A stretch of DNA of 5,917 nt from Oscillospiraceae bacterium (GTDB lineage Bacteria > Bacillota > Clostridia > Oscillospirales > Oscillospiraceae). The stretch covers positions 1-5,917 of the forward strand of contig CAJGCI010000113.1 in assembly GCA_904501855.1 (NCBI GenBank). Direction: 5' to 3'. Position numbers and translations under genes: made by a program. The notes under the pieces are model-generated. The model was not told the origin of the DNA. It did no database searches and was given only the letters and a program-made list of their open reading frames with translations. Positions 1 to 5,129 of this stretch are shown piece after piece; position 1 is the first letter of the stretch; the number at the start of each line of letters is the position of its first letter.

Positions 1-514
1 AGATCAGTGATCCGGCCATGAAAAGCGCTGCCGTCAGGGACCAGATCTCTCCGATCCCGAATCCGGACAGTCCGCCATGCCCGCACAGCAGATACATGCC
101 TCCAATCACCACCGCAAGGATGATCACCTGATTTCTTCGGATCTTTTTTCCGTACAGCAGAAAAAGGAGAATCGGCGTCATCAGGGTGGAGAGGGATCGC
201 AGAAAGGCCACGGAAGTTGCCGCAGAGTATTTCAGTGCGATATTCCCTGCAATATAACAGCCTGCAATACAGAGCGAAGGCAATAGCCAGATCCTCGCTT
301 CTGTTTCTTTCAAATTCGAGACAAGTGCTCCCCTGCACAGCAGGCAGAGGAAGAGGAAGGCGATAAAGTAACGCGCCGTCAGAAGGGAGAACACCGGCAC
401 CGTCTCATACGCCATTTTTGATATGGGATCTCCGAATCCGTATACCACGCTCTGGAAGATCACCAGCAGGCACCCTGCAATGTATTGATTTTTTGAATTG
501 GGTACTGCGTTCAT
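1..514 (-). CDS. EamA/DMT-family transporter, N-terminal part (runs off left edge)
   Basis: Reading the minus strand from the ATG at 514-512 gives 171 open codons with no stop before the window edge, so the C-terminal part is missing. The product is very hydrophobic, with likely membrane segments near residues 11-28, 41-61, 76-93, 97-120, 129-145 and 157-171. Gly and Ala within helices, the pattern SAATSVAFLRSLSTLMTP (98-115) and a charged YGKKIRRNQ turn (121-129) match the first EamA repeat; GEIWSLTAALFMAG (155-168) looks like the start of the second. Full-length members have about 280-300 residues and 10 helices. EamA proteins are inner-membrane exporters or permeases of metabolites such as amino acids; the substrate cannot be told from sequence. 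The start is supported by GGGAG seven bases upstream. It is divergent from the EFR1 gene. Family call is firm; substrate unknown. Confidence 0.88.
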   Translation of the reverse strand, partial: MNAVPNSKNQYIAGCLLVIFQSVVYGFGDPISKMAYETVPVFSLLTARYFIAFLFLCLLCRGALVSNLKETEARIWLLPSLCIAGCYIAGNIALKYSAATSVAFLRSLSTLMTPILLFLLYGKKIRRNQVIILAVVIGGMYLLCGHGGLSGFGIGEIWSLTAALFMAGSLI

Positions 515-524
515 ATCAGCTCCC

Positions 525-541
525 GGCCGGAAGTTCCGGCC
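525..541. repeat. 8-bp inverted repeat just upstream of the EamA gene's ribosome site
   Basis: GGCCGGAA-G-TTCCGGCC is a perfect 8+8 palindrome around a single central base. On the minus strand it lies directly before the GGGAG Shine-Dalgarno of the EamA gene, whose start codon is 11 bases further on. It could be a repressor operator, or in RNA a 6-bp GC-rich hairpin with a 5-base loop that affects ribosome access. The symmetry is seen directly; any role is inferred. Confidence 0.5.
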
Positions 542-556
542 ATTACATGTATTCCT

Positions 557-588
557 TGTGCAACAGAGCACATGGGACTCCATTGTGC
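557..588. repeat. Overlapping short inverted repeats in the divergent intergenic region
   Basis: TGTGC (557-561) and GCACA (568-572) form a 5-bp inverted repeat around six bases. CACATGG (569-575) and CCATTGTG (580-587) form an imperfect second one sharing the GCACA arm. The hexamer TTGTGC occurs at 556-561 and again at 583-588. The cluster lies between the two divergent genes and could be a regulator-binding site, but it is short and imperfect and may be chance. Confidence 0.3.
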
Positions 589-591
589 CAT

Positions 592-600
592 AATCTACCA
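592..600 (-). promoter_or_regulatory. Possible extended -10 promoter for the EamA gene
   Basis: On the minus strand this reads TGGTAGATT, an extended -10 (TGn plus TAGATT, four of six matches to TATAAT). No good -35 lies 16-18 bases upstream. It would give a leader of roughly 70 bases containing the inverted repeats at 525-587. It is the weakest of the promoters called here and is kept because it resembles the TGGTATA elements of three other genes in the window. Confidence 0.3.
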
Positions 601-651
601 TTCTCTGCAATGAATACGTCCCGGGAGCGCTAACGTGTCCGGCACATAATA

Positions 652-660
652 TGGTATAGT
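652..660 (+). promoter_or_regulatory. Extended -10 promoter for the EFR1-family gene
   Basis: TGGTATAGT is an extended -10 (TG, one base, TATAGT with five of six consensus matches). The hexamer 17 bases upstream is not a recognisable -35, which is typical of extended -10 promoters. Transcription would start near 667, giving a leader of about 63 bases that is mostly the hairpin at 682-707. Confidence 0.6.
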
Positions 661-681
661 AGTCGCATGGGCAGAAAAAAC

Positions 682-707
682 ACCGTCGGGGGTGCTTTCC
701 CGATGGT
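682..707 (+). promoter_or_regulatory. 5' leader stem-loop of the EFR1-family gene
   Basis: ACCGTCGGG (682-690) pairs with CCCGATGGT (699-707) as a 9-bp stem with one G-U pair and an 8-base loop. It ends eight bases before the Shine-Dalgarno AAGGAGG (716-722), so the ribosome site is free when the hairpin forms. Only three T residues follow, so it is not a typical intrinsic terminator; it may protect the mRNA or be a regulator target. Confidence 0.5.
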
Positions 708-729
708 TTCGAAATAAGGAGGACTCCCC

Positions 730-1485
730 ATGATCTACTATTTTACCGGAACCGGTAATTCCCTGTATGTGGCCCAGAAACTGGCAGGCCCCGGTGAACA
801 GATCCGCAGCATCATCGAAGCACTGGAAAAGAACGAGCTTCATGTGGATCTTGCCGATGGCGAAGCCCTCGGCTTCGTTTTTCCGGTGTATTTTTATACC
901 GTTTCCGATCCGGTTCTGGATTTCGTCCGGAAGATGTCCGTCTCCGGCGCATCCTATGTCTATGCCGTCATCGTCTGCGGTGCCAGCATCGGCCCCGCCG
1001 GCGGGTTTCTGAGAGATGAACTTCGCAAAAACGGCCTGACGCTGTCCCGTGTGGATCCTCTGGTGGTTCCGGACGGCGCCGTTCTGTTCTATAACATCGA
1101 TTCGCCGGAACAGATGCGCAGGCAGCTCCTTGCCGCGGACGAAAAGATCGAGACCATCCGTTCCGCCATTGAAGAACGGACGTCCTCATCCATCTCCGGA
1201 AGTGCTGCTGCCGGCAAAGCCATGCTTGCTTCCTATCACGCATGCATGGGAACCGGCAAGTTCCATGCGCTGGACCGCTGCGTCGGATGCGGGTTGTGCA
1301 GCACCATCTGTCCGGCACATGCCATCGAGATGAAAGACGGCCGACCGGTCTGGACGAAGAAGAAGTGCCTGAAATGCTGCGGGTGCATCAACCGATGCCC
1401 CGTCTCTGCCATTCAGTACGGAAAGAGAACCGAATCCCGCGGCCGCTATGTCAATCCGGTGCTGAAGGGACAACCCGGCCTGTAA
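730..1485 (+). CDS. EFR1-family protein: flavodoxin-like domain fused to 2x[4Fe-4S] ferredoxin
   Basis: This 251-residue protein begins MIYYFTGTGNS; residues 6-11 (TGTGNS) are the phosphate-binding loop of a flavodoxin-type FMN domain that spans roughly 1-150. The C-terminal part has two bacterial ferredoxin cluster motifs: C184, C187, C190, C194-P and C213, C216, C219, C223-P, each CX2CX2CX3CP and expected to bind a [4Fe-4S] cluster; C217 is an extra cysteine in the second. This architecture is the EFR1 (ferrodoxin) family common in anaerobic Firmicutes. Established knowledge predicts a soluble cytoplasmic electron-transfer protein moving electrons between FMN and the clusters; the physiological partner is unknown. 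The start is fixed by a strong AAGGAGG seven bases upstream and by the P-loop position at the extreme N-terminus. It appears to be a single-gene unit; no strong hairpin terminator follows it, so read-through into proS is possible. Confidence 0.92.
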   Translation: MIYYFTGTGNSLYVAQKLAGPGEQIRSIIEALEKNELHVDLADGEALGFVFPVYFYTVSDPVLDFVRKMSVSGASYVYAVIVCGASIGPAGGFLRDELRKNGLTLSRVDPLVVPDGAVLFYNIDSPEQMRRQLLAADEKIETIRSAIEERTSSSISGSAAAGKAMLASYHACMGTGKFHALDRCVGCGLCSTICPAHAIEMKDGRPVWTKKKCLKCCGCINRCPVSAIQYGKRTESRGRYVNPVLKGQPGL

Positions 1486-1507
1486 GGAATGTTTTTTCGG
1501 ATTTTTC

Positions 1508-1537
1508 TTGACGGCACAAACAGCAGGTATTTATAAT
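1508..1537 (+). promoter_or_regulatory. Sigma-A-type promoter for proS
   Basis: TTGACG (1508-1513, five of six to consensus) is followed after 18 bases by a perfect TATAAT (1532-1537). The start would be near 1544, leaving about 43 bases of AT-rich leader. That is too short for a T-box riboswitch, so proS here is probably not under tRNA-sensing control. The ribosome site is GAGAGG (1573-1578), eight bases before the ATG. Confidence 0.85.
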
Positions 1538-1586
1538 GTAGCTTACGATTTTGTATTTATTATTGTAATTTTGAGAGGTAATAACG

Positions 1587-3023
1587 ATGGCAAAGGATAA
1601 GAAAGTCGAACAGATCACTGATATGGAAGTGGATTTTGCCCAGTGGTTCACCGACGTGTGCACCAAAGCGGAACTGGTGGATTACTCCGGAGTAAAGGGA
1701 CTGTTCATCATGCGGCCATATGGCTATGCCATCTGGGAAAATATCATGTCCTATCTGGACGGACGCTTTAAAGAACTGGGACACGAAAATGTCTCCATGC
1801 CGGTCCTGATCCCCGAGAGCCTTCTGCAGAAGGAAAAGGATCACGTGGAAGGCTTCGCTCCCGAATGTGCATGGGTCACCCACGGCGGCAGTGAGGAACT
1901 GCCGGAGCGCCTGTGTGTGCGCCCCACTTCCGAAACCCTGTTCTGCGATCACTGGAGCCATGTCGTTCACTCCTATCGTGATCTTCCCATGAAATACAAC
2001 CAGTGGTGCTCCGTGCTCCGCTGGGAGAAGACCACCCGTCCTTTCCTCCGCGGCAGAGAATTCCTCTGGCAGGAAGGTCATACCATCCACGCCACGGAAG
2101 AAGAGGCCCGGGAAGAGACGCTTCAGATGCTGGAAGTTTATGCCGACTGCTGTGAAAAGGTTCTGGCCATGCCCGTGATCCGCGGCGACAAGACGGAGAA
2201 GGAAAAGTTCGCCGGTGCCGTCAACACCTACACCATCGAATGCATGATGCATGACCACAAGGCTCTGCAGTCCGGCACCAGCCATTTCTTCGGCGATGGA
2301 TTTACCCGCGCCTTCAACATCACCTTTACCGATAAAGAGAACAAGCTCAGCTTCCCCTATCAGACGAGCTGGGGCATGTCCACCCGTGTCATCGGCGGTC
2401 TCATCATGACCCACGGCGACAACAACGGTCTGGTCCTGCCGCCGAAAGTGGCACCCATCCAGGTCATCGTCGTTCCTGTTGCCCAGCAGAAAGAGGGCGT
2501 TCTTGACAAGGCCTATGAGCTTCTGGACCGTCTGAAAGCCGCCGGCATCCGGGCAAGGATCGATGCATCCAGCAACTCCATGGGCTGGAAATGTGCTCAG
2601 TGGGAGATGAAGGGCGTTCCCGTCCGTCTGGAGATCGGTCCCAGAGACATCGAGAACAACGTCTGCATGGCAGTACGCCGTGACAACGGGGAAAAAGTAA
2701 CCGTCGGTCTTGAGAAACTGGAGACCATGATCCCGCAGGTCCTGGATCAGGTCCAGCAGGGGCTGTTTGACAAAGCCAAGGAAAATCTGGACAGCCACAT
2801 CTTTGCCGCTTCTTCCGTGGAGGAAGCCAAGGCTCTCCAGGAAGAGCACGGCGGATTCATCAAGACCATGTGGTGCGGAGATCTTGCCTGTGAAGAGAAG
2901 ATGAAAGAGGAGGCCGGCATGTCCTCCCGCTGCATCCCCTTCGATCAGGAGAATCTGGGCGACACCTGTCCCTGCTGCGGGAAACCCGCCAAACACATGA
3001 TCTACTGGGGCATCGCATACTGA
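1587..3023 (+). CDS. proS: Prolyl-tRNA synthetase, type 3 (archaeal/eukaryotic-like, short form)
   Basis: The 478-residue product is a class II aminoacyl-tRNA synthetase that charges tRNA-Pro with proline using ATP in the cytoplasm. Motif 1 lies near 44-56 (MRPYGYAIWENI region). Motif 2 is around 145-166, with R151-P-F-L-R-G-R-E158-F and WQEGHT. Motif 3 is at 267-287, with R267, GGLIMTHGDNNG and PPK. An anticodon-binding domain starts near 288 (APIQVIVVP). The C-terminal zinc domain has C430, C435, C461 and C464 in the CX4C and CX2C spacing of the type 3 enzymes, and the chain ends in the family's typical C-terminal tyrosine (GIAY). Length and architecture fit the short type 3 form (about 480 residues), not the longer bacterial type 1 enzyme with an editing insertion. 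It is transcribed alone, from its own promoter to its own terminator. Confidence 0.97.
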   Translation: MAKDKKVEQITDMEVDFAQWFTDVCTKAELVDYSGVKGLFIMRPYGYAIWENIMSYLDGRFKELGHENVSMPVLIPESLLQKEKDHVEGFAPECAWVTHGGSEELPERLCVRPTSETLFCDHWSHVVHSYRDLPMKYNQWCSVLRWEKTTRPFLRGREFLWQEGHTIHATEEEAREETLQMLEVYADCCEKVLAMPVIRGDKTEKEKFAGAVNTYTIECMMHDHKALQSGTSHFFGDGFTRAFNITFTDKENKLSFPYQTSWGMSTRVIGGLIMTHGDNNGLVLPPKVAPIQVIVVPVAQQKEGVLDKAYELLDRLKAAGIRARIDASSNSMGWKCAQWEMKGVPVRLEIGPRDIENNVCMAVRRDNGEKVTVGLEKLETMIPQVLDQVQQGLFDKAKENLDSHIFAASSVEEAKALQEEHGGFIKTMWCGDLACEEKMKEEAGMSSRCIPFDQENLGDTCPCCGKPAKHMIYWGIAY

Positions 3024-3041
3024 TCAATCCCATTCACAATC

Positions 3042-3077
3042 ACGGGCACCGGTCTGATCCGGTGCCCGTTCTGTCTT
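3042..3077 (+). terminator. Intrinsic terminator after proS
   Basis: ACGGGCACCGG (3042-3052) and CCGGTGCCCGT (3059-3069) form a perfect 11-bp stem with a 6-base loop, 18 bases after the proS stop codon. The T tract (TTCTGTCTT from 3069) is interrupted, so termination may be incomplete. The next gene's -10 lies only about 40 bases downstream. Confidence 0.8.
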
Positions 3078-3107
3078 ACAAAAACATTTCCATCCCCCTG
3101 CCGGGAA

Positions 3108-3116
3108 TGGTATAAT
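3108..3116 (+). promoter_or_regulatory. Extended -10 promoter for the SLH protein gene
   Basis: TGGTATAAT is a perfect extended -10 with no clear -35 (TTCCAT at the expected place). Transcription would start near 3122. This matters for annotation: the upstream in-frame ATG at 3115 overlaps the TATAAT box, so it should not be in the mRNA and cannot be the start codon. Confidence 0.75.
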
Positions 3117-3141
3117 GAATCTGTCAATCAGGTATCGTATT

Positions 3142-3147
3142 GAGAGG
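3142..3147 (+). promoter_or_regulatory. Ribosome binding site that fixes the SLH gene start at 3157
   Basis: GAGAGG lies nine bases before the ATG at 3157 and within the predicted transcript. Together with the promoter position it supports 3157 over the ATG at 3115, 14 codons upstream. Confidence 0.75.
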
Positions 3148-3156
3148 AACCAAACT

Positions 3157-3837
3157 ATGAGGAGAAGACCATCTCTGTTCTGGCGGATCCTGTTGGGGCT
3201 GTTGCTTCTGGCACTGCTGTTCCCCACCACTTCTCCGCTTATCTCTTTCGGAAAGATCCATACCGCACCGAAGGCGGTTCCCACGGAAGTTCCCGGGAAT
3301 CCCATGACCTTCGAAGACGTGGAGGAATCGGACTACTATTACGCCGCAGTGCGCTGGGCGGTGGAACACGGCATCACGGAAGGCACCTCCAACACCACTT
3401 TTGCTCCCAAGGACTACTGCTCGCGGGGCCAGGTCATCACATTTCTGTGGAAAGCCATGGGCTCTCCGGAGCCGCTGCGCAGTTCCAATCCGTTTGCGGA
3501 TGTTCCGGAGGATGCGTACTATACCAAAGCCGTTCTGTGGGCAGCGGAGCAAAACATAGCATCGGGAACATCCGAGTCCACCTTCTCTCCGGATGCACCC
3601 TGCGCCCGGGCACAGGTTATGACTTTCCTGTGGAAGCTGAAAGGTCAGCCGGTCGCAAACAGCGCCGCCGGCAATTTTCCCGATGTCACTATAAAGGACT
3701 ACTTCTATGCGCCGGTCATGTGGGCTGCGGAGGAAAAGATCACTACCGGACTCATTGATTCCCGGTTCGGTGCCATGGACCAGTGCAACCGCGCTCAGGT
3801 CGTTACGTTCCTCTGGCACGCGCTGAGCGAATCATAA
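3157..3837 (+). CDS. Secreted or membrane-anchored protein made of three S-layer homology (SLH) repeats
   Basis: The 226-residue product opens with MRRRPSLFWR and a hydrophobic stretch (about 11-22), a signal peptide or N-terminal anchor. No clean A-x-A cleavage site is obvious, so it may remain membrane-attached. A short Pro/Thr linker leads to three SLH repeats near 50-100, 111-161 and 172-222, after which the protein ends. Each repeat has F-x-D-V or F-P-D-V, a Y-rich segment, a WA core, a G-x turn, and [S/A/N]R[G/A]Q-V-x-TFLW. SLH domains hold proteins on the Gram-positive wall by binding secondary cell-wall polysaccharide. Here the motif often written TRAE carries Q instead of E. There is no other domain, so the protein may be only a wall-binding module or partner; its function is not known. 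It has its own promoter and ends at a strong terminator. Confidence 0.85.
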   Translation: MRRRPSLFWRILLGLLLLALLFPTTSPLISFGKIHTAPKAVPTEVPGNPMTFEDVEESDYYYAAVRWAVEHGITEGTSNTTFAPKDYCSRGQVITFLWKAMGSPEPLRSSNPFADVPEDAYYTKAVLWAAEQNIASGTSESTFSPDAPCARAQVMTFLWKLKGQPVANSAAGNFPDVTIKDYFYAPVMWAAEEKITTGLIDSRFGAMDQCNRAQVVTFLWHALSES

Positions 3838-3851
3838 TACTGCTTAAACAC

Positions 3852-3893
3852 AAACAGGAGCATCTGCCGAAGAACGGCAGATGCTCCTGTTTT
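3852..3893. terminator. Bidirectional terminator between convergent genes
   Basis: The core arms CAGGAGCATCTGCCG (3855-3869) and CGGCAGATGCTCCTG (3875-3889) are perfect complements around AAGAA. Flanking AAA/TTT extends the stem to 18 bp. A T run follows on the plus strand and TTTGTGTTT follows on the minus strand, so it can end both the SLH transcript and the convergent ruvX-CYTH transcript, whose last stop codon begins two bases beyond it. Confidence 0.95.
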
Positions 3894-3894
3894 A

Positions 3895-4404
3895 TCATTC
3901 CTCCAGCGGCGGAAACCCGTCCCGGGAGATGGCCGCATTGGTAAACCGTCGGTCTTCCGTCACTTCCCGGATCACCTCCAGGAACTGCGGCAGCTCATAG
4001 GGCGTCTGGGGAGACGGTAGTTCCACTTCACAGTAGGCATACTGGGAAAACCCTTCAAAAACATCTATCTCCGCCACAAGATCCCCGACAGGCACGCACC
4101 ACCGCGTTTTGTGGATGATTCTACGCTCCGGATCGGCCTGCGCCTGCAGCTGTCGATACTCTTCCTCTGTCAGTTCCCGTTCGATCTCGATACGCTGCAG
4201 CATGTCGATGCGGGTCTTCTCCGTTGATGTATAGGTCACCTTCCCCATCTCCTCCGACCTCCGGATCCGCTTGGAGGCTCCTTCCTGTGTTCCCAGGAGA
4301 TACGTCTGCGTAATCCTGATGCACCGCACCGCGTGCCTTTGCAGTTCCGCTTCCTCCGGCAGAGCCACAAGGAATTTTCGTTCAATTTCCAGTGGAAGAT
4401 CCAT
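3895..4404 (-). CDS. CYTH-domain (triphosphate tunnel metalloenzyme) protein
   Basis: The 169-residue product begins MDLPLEIERKF. E6-x-E8-x-K10 is the ExExK signature of CYTH/triphosphate tunnel proteins, which bind triphosphate with divalent metal ions in an eight-strand beta tunnel. Other likely tunnel residues are K45/R46/R48, the KTR at 99-101, E112-I-D114 and E126-V-E128; the tail VTEDRRFTNAAI (148-159) is also typical. Length fits the short bacterial members, many of which are inorganic triphosphatases; adenylate cyclase or thiamine-triphosphatase activity is known in other branches, so the substrate is open. The start is set by AAGGAGG (minus strand, 4411-4417) six bases upstream. That site overlaps the last base of the ruvX stop codon and only 12 bases separate the genes, so the two are co-transcribed and probably translationally coupled. 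Cytoplasmic, since no signal or membrane segment is visible. Confidence 0.9.
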   Translation of the reverse strand: MDLPLEIERKFLVALPEEAELQRHAVRCIRITQTYLLGTQEGASKRIRRSEEMGKVTYTSTEKTRIDMLQRIEIERELTEEEYRQLQAQADPERRIIHKTRWCVPVGDLVAEIDVFEGFSQYAYCEVELPSPQTPYELPQFLEVIREVTEDRRFTNAAISRDGFPPLEE

Positions 4405-4416
4405 CTTGTTCCTCCT

Positions 4417-4827
4417 TCAGTGCCGTGTGCCCAGGTACCCTTCCAGGATCAGACTGGCGGCAACGGCATCGATGACTTTCTTGTGCTTTTTCTCTTTCTT
4501 TCCGTTGGCATGTAGGATGTCGTGAGCGGCAACGGTGGTCCACCGTTCATCCCAGAGAACGATCTCCCGATCCGTGCGTTCCTCCAGCATGGCCTTCAGC
4601 TCCCTTGCTTTCTCACAGCGGGGTCCTTCCGTGCCGTCCATGTTCTTCGGCAGGCCCAGCACGAGGATCCCGGCATCGCACCGGTCAGCTTCCCCGCAGA
4701 TAGTGTCTGCCAGCCTTTCCATATTCCATTCGTTCACGATCCAGGCATTTCCCACCAGCGTCTCGGTGACATCCGAGACCGCCAGCCCCGTATGCTGGTC
4801 GCCGTAATCGATGGCCATGATCTTCAA
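4417..4827 (-). CDS. ruvX: RuvX/YqgF-family putative Holliday junction resolvase
   Basis: The 136-residue product has the RNase H-like fold signatures of YqgF/RuvX: MKIMAIDYGD with D7, a TGLAVSD strand (13-19), ILVLGLPKNMDGTEG (54-68), WDERWTT (92-98, with D93 and E94) and IDAVAASLILEGYL (119-132, with D120). D7, E94 and D120 are the likely metal-binding catalytic acids. The family is implicated in Holliday-junction cleavage and in pre-16S rRNA 5'-end processing. Length is normal (about 135-150). The start codon is TTG; an ATG three codons further in is possible, but family proteins usually begin with M-[R/K]-I-M-x-[L/I]-D, which fits the TTG. GGAG lies nine bases upstream. It is the first gene of a pair with the CYTH gene. 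Confidence 0.93.
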   Translation of the reverse strand: MKIMAIDYGDQHTGLAVSDVTETLVGNAWIVNEWNMERLADTICGEADRCDAGILVLGLPKNMDGTEGPRCEKARELKAMLEERTDREIVLWDERWTTVAAHDILHANGKKEKKHKKVIDAVAASLILEGYLGTRH

Positions 4828-4891
4828 TTCCGTTCGCTCCGTTTCCTTATTATAATAGCTTCTATCCGCGGTTCTGTTTTCTTCTGCGGTG

Positions 4892-4900
4892 ATTATACCA
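4892..4900 (-). promoter_or_regulatory. Extended -10 promoter for the ruvX-CYTH operon
   Basis: On the minus strand this reads TGGTATAAT, a perfect extended -10. The hexamer 17 bases upstream (CTGTGA, 4920-4915) matches the -35 consensus at only three positions. Transcription would start near 4885. Confidence 0.7.
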
Positions 4901-4954
4901 TACTCCTGTTTCCATCACAGCAGAAACCGCAAATTTTCCGTCCTTTTTTCCCGG

Positions 4955-5016
4955 TTTTAAAAAGTGACAAATTAATGAAAAAATAGATTGACCCATTGAC
5001 AGCGCTGTGTTATATT
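4955..5016 (+). promoter_or_regulatory. Strong promoter with AT-rich UP-like element for rpmG-secE-nusG
   Basis: TTGACC (4988-4993) and TATATT (5011-5016) are each five of six to consensus, with the ideal 17-base spacer. Immediately upstream, 4955-4987 is rich in A and T tracts (TTTTAAAAAG, AATTAATGAAAAAATA), like UP elements that bind the RNA polymerase alpha subunit. A second TTGACA at 4996-5001 has no -10 at proper distance. Such a promoter suits a highly expressed ribosomal and secretion operon. Confidence 0.8.
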
Positions 5017-5032
5017 ATGAATTACCTGTCGG

Positions 5033-5082
5033 AAGAGAGGTTTTCTTTTTGCGCGTATTTTTACGGGCAAAGCGCTTCTCTT
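5033..5082 (+). promoter_or_regulatory. Folded 5' leader element upstream of rpmG
   Basis: AAGAGAGG (5033-5040) can pair with CTTCTCTT (5075-5082) as an 8-bp outer stem with one G-U. Inside, TTTGC (5048-5052) pairs with GCAAA (5067-5071) and CGTA (5054-5057) with TACG (5062-5065), capped by TTTT and broken by one G-G mismatch. It is not followed by a T tract, so it is not an obvious terminator. Function unknown; it might be a leader recognised by a ribosomal protein, or just mRNA structure. Confidence 0.45.
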
Positions 5083-5123
5083 GGACCGTTCAGGGAGGCA
5101 ATGCCCACATGGGTAAATAAAAT

Positions 5124-5129
5124 AGGAGG
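5124..5129 (+). promoter_or_regulatory. Ribosome binding site that fixes the rpmG start at 5140
   Basis: AGGAGG lies ten bases before the ATG at 5140. The in-frame ATG at 5101 has GGGAGG only two bases upstream, too close for efficient initiation, and would add 13 residues absent from typical L33 proteins. Confidence 0.8.

Noticed and set aside
1486..1507. Terminator after the EFR1 gene
   Set aside because: There are two T runs but no stem longer than about 3 bp before them.
1544..1586. T-box riboswitch in the proS leader
   Set aside because: The leader is only about 43 bases, without stem I, a T-box sequence or a terminator.
1560..2996. A 478-codon open frame on the minus strand across all of proS
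   Set aside because: It is the antisense shadow of proS. It lacks a ribosome site and recognisable domains, and its length follows from the codon bias of the real gene, whose motifs are unmistakable.
3124..3819. A 231-codon minus-strand frame across the SLH gene
   Set aside because: The plus strand encodes three clear SLH repeats; the antisense product is Arg/Gly/Cys-rich, with no domain or promoter.
4522..4986. Plus-strand frames opposite ruvX and its promoter
   Set aside because: They are shadows of ruvX with atypical composition, and they run through the ruvX control region.
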